DNA from: Owenia fusiformis
Taxonomy: Eukaryota; Annelida; Polychaeta; Sabellida; Oweniidae
Assembly: GCA_903813345.2 (NCBI GenBank)
Contig: CAIIXF020000004.1
Coordinates: 1,344,513 to 1,404,512, forward strand
Length of the DNA stretch: 60,000 nt
Reading direction: 5' to 3'
Part shown: positions 11,201-20,700 of the stretch, in pieces
How the letters are laid out: each line of letters opens with the position of its first letter
How positions within the stretch are numbered: position 1 is the stretch's first letter
Notes under the pieces: generated by a model
The model's input: the letters and a program-made list of their open reading frames with translations, nothing else
Database searches by the model: none
Told to the model about the DNA's origin: nothing
Translations under genes and position numbers: made by a program

Positions 11201-14200
11201 TGCCATTTGTTACTGATGCTAACCGCCAAATGCTGGTGACATAATAAACCATCAATACTTTGCAATACGTATTTCATTCGGATTGATTCTCTTTACTTCT
11301 TTGTATGCAAGATCAAATTCAAATAACTGATCGCAATTTATTGGTCCAAGTCACCTTTAAATTCATATGACAATGATGCAATCGTACAATGTAAAATCTT
11401 CAAGGATGTACTCTGGATCCAAAACCAAAAGCAGGAGAGGCAAATTTAAATAGATGAGGCAAAACTGAGGCTAAAAAGAATATTGGGCCAGAATTTTTAG
11501 TTTTAATAAAAAATGTCAAAAAAAATAATTTCTGTAAAAGTTTGCCGATACAGTAACCCCATGTGCTTCAAAGCTAGAACTTAAGTAAATATAGACTTAC
11601 AAATCATTGGAGAGATAGGGTCTGGTCAAATCAGGTGGTAGAGAGGTGAGGCCATTACCAGTGAGGTGAAGGACTTTGAGGTTAGGTAACATCCCTAAAG
11701 TAACAGCATCTTCCCTGGACAGATTGTTGTATGACATATCAAGTAGCTAAAGAATGTTAACGTGTACATTGATTATCTAAGATGCACACAGCTTACATTT
11801 AACAATGATATAGGCAACCATAGGCAACCATGGGCAACCATAGGCAACCATAGGCAGCACTCTGTAGAAAATCTGAAAACTGCATGCCACTCTGTAGAAA
11901 ATCTGTTTACACCTTGCAGAAATTTATGAAATATTAAGACAAAAATTGTTTATATTTATATTTCTTAAATCAAGATGAAATTGTACATACTACTTATGCA
12001 ATAATTGCAGTTGGGTAACACTTAAAATATATATTGTACATTTATATTATAAGAATGAGCAATACCAAATTGCATGAAAATGTGTACAATTTTCTTTGCA
12101 ACAACTACAATGTACAGTAAGCAGGTGTCCAGGATCCGTACCTCCTTCTTCCACCCTGCTATAACCAATATTGAAGCTTCCGATTAAACTGAGTCACGTG
12201 ATTTAATTATGCACGGATGATGTATACATGATTGCTGTCTCAGTGTTGCGACAGCGAATCAAATTGCAAGTTCTTAATCGGGGAAATGCTAACTGCTTAT
12301 CGCAGGAGGTAAAAAGAAAGAATATATTCTGGATTTTGAAGCCCTGTGATGGGAGGATGTATGCAGACTTATTTTATAGTTTCTTTTAATAATATCAAAC
12401 TGTTTTACCTCTAAGGTGTTGAAGTCTCCATCATTGATCCTAATTCCTCTCAGTCCATTCAATGGAATCTCAAGCTCTCTCAGGATAGGCAGGTGCCTAA
12501 ATGCCTCTGTAATAAACAAGCAAATTATGAATCATGAAAAGCAAGTGCCTAAATATTTGTTAACATATTATACTATTCAGATGCAAGGAATATTCTATTA
12601 TGATTATAGCAGGCCTTATAATATTTTGCAATTCCACATGAATATGAAAAGGTCAATCAATAAGACTATAGATTTAACTCAGCCTTTAAAAAGTCCATCA
12701 ATTGAAAGTACAATAAACTCAGCCTTCAAAAAGTCAATCATTTGAATTTTGAAAGTACAATAAAACTCAGCCTTCAAAAAGTCAATCATTTGAATTTTGA
12801 AAGTACAATAAAACTCAGCCTTCAAAAAGTCAATCATTTGAAAGTACAATAAAACTCAGCCTTCAAAAAGTCAATCATTTGAAAGTACAAAAAACTCAGC
12901 CTTCAAAAAGTCAATCATTTGAAAGTACAATAAAACATGTGAAAGTGTACATCCATGCTTCTACTGTAAAGTGTTCCACTTCAAAGGTATTCATTCCTCT
13001 TATAGAAATTCAATGAACAATAAGTGAGGTGACTGTTCCACTTATAATTGTTTAACTTATAGACAAGTTTTATTCTATCATCAATATGTCTAAAATGTTT
13101 TTTAAACATGTTTTTTCAATGGAAAAATGTAACATTTGTTACAGATGTTGACACTGAGTGCTATCCCTTGCTCACTACAAAATTACTCACCAAAGCTCAT
13201 TTCAAGAATACTCACCAAAGCTCACTTCAAGAATACTCACCAAATGGCAGCATATTTTCGCCAGCGTTTACATAAGCCACATTGTCGAACAATGCAAGGT
13301 CCTCTTCCTTTGCTTCAGTTAGACCCTGGTTGCAAATATTTACAGAACACAGATCAGCTGGGTCCTCAACACAACAGTGTTTCATCTGAAATAGAGAATT
13401 AGAATTCAGTTTCCTTAGGGCCATTGTATTTCCAAGAACATGCATATGTATTATGGCCGTGTGGTGCCCAATGGCTGTGTGGTGCCCAATGGCCGTGTGG
13501 TGCCCAATGGCTGTGTGGTGCTAAGAGGCAAAATTTGAAGGACACATAATTTGGAAACAGCAAAACATCATCAATTATACACGGCGACATACCAGAAGGA
13601 AACCATTCACTGGAGCTAAACTGCCACATTCCTGAGTCACAGATGCAGGCCCATAGCCAGAGGGGGATTTGAGGAGTTCGAGTGATCAGAGAACCCCCCC
13701 TCGGCCAAAAATTCTTTCAAATCAGGCAGTTTTTCTTTTCACCATTCTGAGTACTTTCTAAGTGAATTTGAGCCAAAGTTTTTGAAAAGTGAACCTCCTT
13801 TGGCAAAAGCTGGCTACAGGCCTGAGATGGCTAGTAGCCATTGGCTACATACCAGAAAGAAACCATCCAGTAGCTCCAAATCTTCAGTATCTTCTGTATT
13901 GATAGTCTCTGACATAACAGTCCCCTGTTTCACCGAGCGCTTTCTCTCTGCTTTTATTTGTGAATATGTCTTGGGTTTGTTACATAGAACAGCCTTGAAT
14001 CGCCTCCGCTGTTCTGCCTTGTGAGAACTCACCCATGCTCCTCCCTCTGAAATCATATTTTGCTAGACATTTATGACAGCTTATCATACATTTAGTTCTT
14101 ATTTTAAATACTATACCCCAACTAATATTTGACGCTATTATATTTCACACTTTAGCAATTTTGAAATTTTGCAGCCATTAATTATCGCTTATTCAAAAAA

Positions 14201-16726
14201 TTTTGGGGCTACTCATGGGCTATTATACTTCGCTATTTTACCAAAACTCATAAAGGAAGTGAAATTTAGTAGCACGCAAAAAGTACAGGGAGTACAGTAC
14301 ATGTATAGTAATTCAATACAACAGTATCTATTGTCAGTCATACAATTGTTGCTCCACACATTATCAGATTTTTATGGAATATTGTATAGCGTTGGTCCGA
14401 GAGAAAAACATAAAATATTGCTTATATTCCATGCCTCATATTTTTGGTTGAGTGCATGTCCACATGTCAAAATCATTTTTTCTTAACTGTGAAATCTAAG
14501 AAAATACATTTCAGTGATATTTTTGGGCTAACATTGAAGGCAGACCAACATGTCAGGTCTTAACCTTATCATGGGTTATTTATTTTTTATTTATTCAAGT
14601 CACAATTATCTCACACAGACACCATATATGTGTGGTTGGATAATGTATCTTGATATCTGAAGGTAGAAACAGATCCTTGTATTAATCTGACAGGACCTGG
14701 TATCTTGATCCTGACTAGGACCATAGGCAGTTCAAACTAGCGCAGGCCTTTTATCAAGTTAGTAGCACTCACGTATGGGGTTATTCGGTTATTCCGTCAT
14801 GGAGCTATTTTGACCATGGGGCTGTTTTGACATTGGCTAATATTTCCGATTCAAGAAGTCCGCCATGTTTGTTCTTTAGAAGTTTTAAAAATAAATTGAA
14901 ATCTCCAACGGGCAAGATCTTAATCCAAAATGGCTGACCCCTGATATTTGAATTATCGGCAATTGTAAAAATAACCCCATGGTCGAAGTAGCCCCATACA
15001 TGGAAGTTCGACACATCTCCTTATGTCAATAATCTGCAAAAGGCTAGTAAGCCTATTTAAATACAAATTTTTATATGTAGTTATATCATTTGAATAAACT
15101 AAACCATTAACATTTAAAAATGTAAAGGGCGAAGGGGTATAACATCGTCACCAATTTGGGTAACAAAACCTGTCTGGCCCAGTTATCTACTCCTGACGTC
15201 GTAGATCTGGGCCAGACGAGGTCCAATGCAAAAAAGGAGGATTTACTCCGGAAAAAACATGTCGCTGAATCATCACTTATTATTCATTCCCTATCTAACC
15301 AAAACATCGGCTTAATGTAAACCCAAGTATTTATTTGAAATAAAGAGTATATAACTTACATGTAAATGTGGCGTTTTGTTTGTAATATTGATGTTGAAAT
15401 GGGCACAAGATTTCCTCAATATTTTCGTCAGTTCTCCGCACTGAATAAATTCACGTGATGTGACGTAACATAAGTGTGATGCGATGATTTTTTAACTTTC
15501 ATGGAACGAAAATACATTTCCTGGGAACCAATACATCCAAAATATTATGATTTCTTCAGCAGATTCGTTATCAAAATGTAGATTACTTTATAAAACAGAC
15601 GTATAGTTGTTGTATTTAGACTTGAAATGAATATGGTGGACATTAAATACGATTTTTCAATTTGTTGAACTGACCAAATGTAGTACTGAACGAAATATGC
15701 AGCCGAGACTTCTCGATATTCTACGAGATCACGAACAGATTGCAGAAGAACTTTTTGCTGCGTTTAATCGTTTCGTTCTTATTTATTAGCCGCCATCCAG
15801 CGATGGAAACTTAATATAAATACAAAGTTTGATACAAGGAACAAACATGTGAGTGTTTTTTATGATGTTTATTCATTTATCAGCAATGCTGCATGTATTT
15901 TACATTGAAAAACCAGTGTGTTTTTTCCAGAGTAAATCCCCCTTTTTTGCATTGGATCTCGTCTGGCCCAGATCTACGACTTTGGGAGTAGATAACTGGG
16001 CCAGACGAGTTTGGTTACAATTTGGGGTAACTTCAACATATATAACTTTGACACCTAAGCTCAAATTTCCAATCTAGGCGTAAGCCATGTTTTTTTTTCT
16101 TTTTTCTCTCGCATGGAATTCTAACTTTAATAAGTAAGTGTCGAATTTACCCCATTTCTTACGTCTACATTGCACCCCTTTGCATCATACGAGGGTCCGA
16201 TTTATATGACTACCCCAGTCTGTACCCTAGAGTCCATTTCACTGCTTCATTTCGTCAGTAGAACGGCAAAAATAAGAAATTGGGAGACCATTGTGTAATA
16301 ATATATGGAAAAGTATATTCATAATGTACATGAATGACATTTGTATATTTCAGATTTTTTAAAATGAAGCAGTGAAATGGACTCTAGATCTATCATAATT
16401 TGATCGAGAATCGAACATGTCAAGAGTGGAATAAAGCGGTATAATTTCTCTAAGTCATTACCATGGAAGTTTGTGAAATTTATTGGACAATCAGATTCAG
16501 AAGAATCGAGATTCAAATGTCGACTCGAAAAAAAAATAAAAAACGGATCTGAAAATTTCGAAAAATGAAGTGTGGGCGAAGTTGATCAATAGGAAAAGGC
16601 TGCAGAATTTAAAATATATCAATCTGTATCTAATATACCTTCAACATTTGTACGTATAAGTCCTCTCACTGGGAAGCAATTAGAGGCATAACCTCCAGAT
16701 CCAGTGTCAAATTTTATGGCCGCCAT
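5175..16726 (-). CDS. XRRA1: XRRA1 leucine-rich-repeat protein, complete 14-exon gene
   Basis: Coding exons in transcription order: 16726-16639, 14046-13853, 13385-13241, 12506-12409, 11746-11601, 11070-10969, 10580-10423, 9695-9511, 9161-9010, 8681-8490, 8277-8130, 7119-6975, 6244-6132, 5360-5175. All introns are GT-AG and every phase fits, giving 683 codons; human XRRA1 is roughly 790. Family signs in order: an N-terminus with CFPVRG, then KHCCVEDPADLCSVN near residue 95, leucine-rich repeats from about 130 to 275 (LHLTGNGLTSLPP, LMLDDNKFSD, LSLERNEISSVPHL), a basic stretch around 285-308, another repeat pair around 360-400 (FPALEHLNLAHNK, LVIHDNPL), then low-complexity tails with a Glu run near 510 and a Lys run near 553. 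XRRA1 is associated in vertebrates with the X-radiation response; its molecular role is unclear, and the repeats suggest protein binding. Confidence 0.93.
5409..5635. mobile_element. MITE with 14-bp inverted ends in the last XRRA1 intron
   Basis: CTGTACTTCTACTT (5409-5422) is the reverse complement of AAGTAGAAGTACAG (5622-5635). The interior repeats GCCAAATTAAGTAGC-type motifs in both orientations. At 227 bp it has no coding capacity. The flanks show no clear target-site duplication. Confidence 0.75.
6836..6955. mobile_element. Small repeat ending in GTCACCACC, copy 1
   Basis: It begins TGCAAAATGTCACCACCTGC and ends near TTGACATAAAAATT. Copies 2 and 3 lie at 10688 and 11184. The best copy (10688-10777) has inverted ends, GTCACCACC against GGTGGTGAC, so this is a very short inverted-repeat element. 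This copy has lost part of its right end. Confidence 0.6.
7577..8115. repeat. 67-bp minisatellite, eight copies, in an XRRA1 intron
   Basis: Eight near-identical 67-bp units, each starting GATTTAGTGAGATTTCAAAA, end 15 bp from the 3' edge of exon 11 (8130-8277). Variation is limited to a few positions (CTATATTG, CTATATAG, TTATATGG). Confidence 0.92.
9379..9492 (-). repeat. Tandem copy of the 3' end of XRRA1 exon 8, donor included
   Basis: About 114 bp repeats 9503-9615, which is the 3' part of exon 8 plus its donor, displaced by about 124 bp downstream in transcription. The copy keeps the donor (GTAATAC) and an open frame through the leucine-rich motif. An ACATTTAG sequence could act as a weak acceptor. 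It could give an alternative exon but is more likely a partial duplication. Confidence 0.85.
9760..10270. repeat. Cluster of ACAGTACTGT-type palindromic words in an XRRA1 intron
   Basis: Over about 500 bp the words CAGTACTGT, ACAGTGC, GCACTGT and TACAGTACAG recur in both orientations, ending in a short run of TACAG repeats around 10250-10270. It is a degenerate simple-repeat region, not coding. Confidence 0.7.
10688..10777. mobile_element. Small repeat ending in GTCACCACC, copy 2 (most complete)
   Basis: A 90-bp unit with inverted ends, ATGTCACCACC near the left and GGTGGTGACAT near the right. It lies in an XRRA1 intron. The same left end is seen at 6836 and 11184. Confidence 0.65.
11184..11247. 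mobile_element. Small repeat ending in GTCACCACC, copy 3
   Basis: It starts TGCAAAATGTCACCACCTGC and ends TGGTGACATAATA, 64 bp in all, with an internal deletion relative to the 10688 copy. Confidence 0.6.
11811..11857. repeat. 10-bp tandem repeat (TAGGCAACCA)
   Basis: About 4.7 copies of TAGGCAACCA with one A-to-G change, in an XRRA1 intron. Confidence 0.9.
12675..12935. repeat. About 48-bp tandem repeat, six copies, in an XRRA1 intron
   Basis: Units contain ACTCAGCCTTCAAAAAGTCA followed by ATCATTTGAAAGTACAATAA. Two units carry an extra AATTTTGA. The array lies 170 bp upstream (in transcription) of exon 4. Confidence 0.88.
13184..13245 (-). repeat. Triplicated 25-bp unit carrying the exon 3 splice donor of XRRA1
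   Basis: Three tandem units containing ACTCACCAAA, which on the minus strand read TTTGGTGAGT. The unit touching 13241 is the real exon-intron boundary; the other two present the same donor 25 and about 50 bp further into the intron. Use of the later donors would extend exon 3 by about 25 or 50 bases and shift the frame. Confidence 0.85.
13453..13522. repeat. 18-bp tandem repeat
   Basis: About four copies of GGCCGTGTGGTGCCCAAT with C/T variation, in an XRRA1 intron. Confidence 0.9.
13575..13622 (-). repeat. Diverged copy of the 3' end of XRRA1 exon 2
   Basis: On the minus strand the stretch ending in GAATGGTTTCCTTCTGGTAT resembles the end of exon 2 (GATGGTTTCTTTCTGGTAT) including the donor. 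It lies about 250 bp downstream in transcription and a MITE separates the two. Similarity is about 80 per cent by eye over 35-45 bases, so the call is weaker than for exon 8. Confidence 0.5.
13646..13824. mobile_element. 179-bp MITE with 15-bp inverted ends and AGATG target duplication
   Basis: Left end CAGGCCCATAGCCAG; the right end read in reverse is CAGGCCTGTAGCCAG. AGATG occurs directly outside both ends (13641-13645 and 13825-13829), consistent with a 5-bp target-site duplication. The interior has a GGGGGATTTGAGGAGTTCG motif. It lies in XRRA1 intron 2 next to exon 2. Confidence 0.8.
15151..16026. mobile_element. 876-bp non-autonomous element with about 105-bp inverted ends in XRRA1 intron 1
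   Basis: The left end (15151-15256) and right end (15921-16026) are imperfect inverted copies throughout. Each arm holds its own palindrome, CTGGCCCAG ... CTGGGCCAG, around a GTAGATCTGGGCC core. The middle, about 660 bp, has no convincing coding frame. It is probably a transposase-lacking DNA transposon; a clear target-site duplication was not found. Confidence 0.8.
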
Positions 16727-17789
16727 TTTAAAGCATCACCCAGGTGATGGCGGAAATGCACGAAAGGTTTCCGGAACTTACCGACTGTGTTCTAAAATAC
16801 CGAACGCTTCATCTGCGCGAGGTTCGTTTTCGGTTCTGTTTCAGTACCTTTCCGAAGTCAAACAGCATATTTCAAAGTGTGTTTCTTATTTCCAAATCGA
16901 AAGTATATAAACGTAAAGTAAAGCTATATGTTCACAGTCTTATTATTTTCAAGAATTGTAACGCATGAAAAAATTGGTCATTACTGGGCCTTTTAAGGCC
17001 TTATTTTTTAATTTCAGGCCAAATTTTGAAGAAAATTGGCCCCAAAATTTCAAAATATGGGCCCACTTTTGGGTTTTAGGGGCCCAAGATATTTTTCTCT
17101 GACCTCAAATTTGCCCCCCCCCCCCCTTGTTGGTTCCCAGATCCGCCCATGCAGTTTACTTGTTAATTCTTAAAATGAGTTGATTTCGATCAGAGTAGTT
17201 ATTAATTGATTTATTCGGGATAAAAATATACTAGATATAGTAGTTAAGTCCAGTGGCAATATAAAATCCATTTTATGTATCCTGACACTTCATTTCTATA
17301 TTGTACTCCCCTCCTAAATGACACAAATTATAAAGGTCCCCTAAATCGAATTGAATGATAAATGTCATATCAGCATCATATCTGGCAACATTTTGATATG
17401 AAATGATCGGTTGAGCACAGGCACGTATCTAATCGACAATTTTTGAATATGAAAATGATTACAGAATAAGTAACGTATTTTATTACATTATTTGAAAAAG
17501 TGTCTCAAACGTTAACTTTATTGGAATATTCCGAATAGAAACAAACAGTTGTTCTAAAATGCTAGAATTGGCTAAATCGATTCTTTCACGCATATATTCT
17601 TGTTCATTTACTACATGGGAATCCGGACCTATGGTTTTTATCACCTGTGTTGTCCACTACAGGTGATGCTGTATTTATTGGATTTTAATAATTGATGCTC
17701 AGTCCATATAAGACGTCAATGGACAGGTGATTTTTATGGCTAATATATCTTCTGACTGAAAAACGTTAATAGAACAATACTCATCTGAA
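16727..17789. promoter_or_regulatory. Head-to-head intergenic region between XRRA1 and cysteine-rich peptide gene 1
   Basis: This 1.06-kb gap separates the XRRA1 start codon from the start codon of the first peptide gene, which face away from each other. It must hold both promoters or sit within a larger set of controls. It also contains a run of 14 C around 17115-17130 within repeat-like sequence. A TAATATATC stretch at 17741-17749 could be a TATA-like box; a similar one (AATATATCC near 30144) precedes the second peptide gene. Confidence 0.5.
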
Positions 17790-20700
17790 ATGCGTTTCAT
17801 CTTAGGTAAGTAAAAATAAATACTTTGAAGTTTGCTAGAATCGATCAGAAAATCTTAGATAACTGGCTTGTTAACTTTTGTTTCATCGAATCGATCGCGA
17901 TGTATATTTTATTTTTTAACATGTTACTATGATTGAAAGTCCTGTTTTTTACAGTTTCTTACTGGCACGTTATAAGGCCAATGTCGTACCTACTATCAAG
18001 TTTTGTTTTGTTTAGGGAAGGGTTGCCTCAACAGTACTGTAGTTTTAGGATTTCTTTAGCTTTTTTAAAAAATGTCTCTCTTTTAATATTGGATAAATGC
18101 ACCACAAACACCTCCTCCTAGGTACAACGATTGGCGATGGGCTGTTTCCATGACAACCATACATCCTCTTAATATACAATATCTATAGTCAATCTTTGTG
18201 CAGAAGATGCGGCTCGTTGTCTATTCTGCAAAGTTTGGATTTTTAGGATGTTTATGCACAGTTTGGATTAAAACAGATTAAAATTGACAATTTTAGTATG
18301 ATAGAGCCGTTATTTATTGAACACCCCTCAAATATCAGCATTCTCGAACTTTTCTCGGAGACCACAAAAATGATTTTCTCTTAAACTTTATTTGATCGAA
18401 GGACTATATTTTTAAACTGTGCCAAATATAACAACAGTATCATGACATATGAATAATTTCAGATTACAATTTTGCTGTTTGCTCATTTTTATCGTAACAT
18501 AAACTATAAAACTGGTTCTCTTGTAAGCATATGCCACATGGCGATTATGATAACCACAGATTACATGGCGATAAAAAGATGGCAGAGCTACAGTATCAGC
18601 CTGATATGGGAATTTCACTACTGGCATCTACAAATGTATTTTTAAAAGTACGTTAAATCGTACGCTTCAGGTCGAATATTATGCTTGAAAGAAGTTACAG
18701 TTTTGTTTGGTAGATTCAACAGTTAATTACTTAAATGTTATAAACTTTTGTTTCAGCTTTGTATTTGCTGCTTTTGATTGGAGATGTGTTGTCCGGTGAA
18801 GCAGCGACTGAGGTAATTTAAAACTCCAGCTCCGTCGACAACACGTGCCGTCTAGATAATAGAGACATTAATTAAATATAAGCTGGCACATAAAATCGAA
18901 ACGCCAACGTGCACGTAAGAAATCGCCCTATACAAATGCATGTAGTTTTCTCACATAAATAATCGTTTGGTTATTAGTGTTTACTTATATTACATATGCT
19001 CCGATTTTCAGCACCGGCGCCCGGTCGATTGAGTATTGTGTTCAAAATTGAATACAATTTTGAACATAATACTCAATCGGCCAGGCGCCGTAGTAAAAAT
19101 CGGAGCAAATGTGACCACGACATTAGTCTTTTACTTAGACCAAACTGCAGCATGTAATTGCCATTGATGGTTATACGGGGTGGTCCAAGAAAAGTGAACC
19201 CCTGCAACGGGCCATATTTTCCTTATTACCTGCAGGAATCCTTTCATGTTTTCACATGTTATAGAGGAAGGTCTAAAATATTTGTTGGTACCATACATTC
19301 TTCTTAGTTTTGAAATTAGCAGAAATTATAAGCCCTAACCAAATATTACTGAAAATGGATAAAAAGTGATTTTCAACATCCGCGATTGTTCAACCATTCG
19401 ACACACTTATGCCTTGGTCACATACAGTAGGCTCCGATTTTCACTACGGTGGCCGGCCGATGAGTATTTTGTTCAAAATCGGCCGGCGAGCCCGAGCATC
19501 GTATGAGCGCCGGGCGATGATCGATCATCATCAGCCGATTTTTAGACGTCGCCCGGGCGCCGGTAGAGTTTTATCGCGGAGATAAAAGTTGCCGATGTGT
19601 TTTTTCTCAACCAAACTCATCGGTACATACCCGGCTTTGTCCCGTACGGTCATCGCACGATTATCTTACGACTCCCGGTGGCATCGTAAGATCATCTAGG
19701 GATTTTATTTAACTCTACACACTGATTTGTTCGATAATTCTCAATTATAATGTGGATATGTGTTCGTTTCGTAAGATATTTGGAGCTAAAGCATGTATGG
19801 CATACATCACTTTCCTCGGAAAGCATTTTACTGTGCATCGAAATCAAAATTGCCAGCATAGTATTCAATAGACACGAGTATAATGATTCCCGTTGACACC
19901 AACGTGAACTTAGCGAACCTCCCTTTCTAAACACGAAACTGAAGCTGATCAGATAGAGTAGACTAATTAGCACTTGTTTTGTATGTGCTCTATATACTTA
20001 CTGTATATTGATTCATGGACTTTGCATTCGCGGTTACGTTGTGAAAATATATCGCCAGCTTTTAGTCTCCAATGAGATGCATATCAACTTAAGAACTCAC
20101 CATTATTAAAAAGATCCAGGGTTCAAACAGATACTAGGCAATCGAGTAGAGAATATGTTTCGGAAAATTGTCACAATTTTACAATATTTTTTTATCACAA
20201 TATTTCATGTCGCAAACACTATTATACATGTATAAGGCCTGAAATAAATCACTATGCATATTTTTATAGCAAATACTTTTTAGATTTAGTGCAGTGGTTC
20301 ATCTTATAGATATATTACCTGTTCACGTCTTTAATATGGAATGTACTAAAAACCCTTCGACCCTTCGACCCTACGACCTACGACTTACAGGGTGTCAAGA
20401 ATTTTTGAAATATATTTTTATAAAAACCCTTCTACCTTGTACCTTCTAGATATTTCTCAGTCCATATGAAGTTGCTGGAAATATTACTTTGTGTATAGAA
20501 CTTAAGAATCTGTCCCAAGAGAGTTAAAGATATTTAAAGCTTGACTTCGATCGGAGCCGGCGATATGATTTTGGAAAGGTTTCTAAATGAAGAACGTGAC
20601 GTCACTTCCGAATCATAGCATTCAAAATAAGTAGCGTTTAATTACTTCCACCATCCATAATATTACGGTGATCCAGCGGAAGAATGCTCGCTTGGCACGC

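Noticed and set aside
13782-14024. 80-codon plus-strand frame
   Set aside because: It is the antisense shadow of XRRA1 exon 2 and a MITE.
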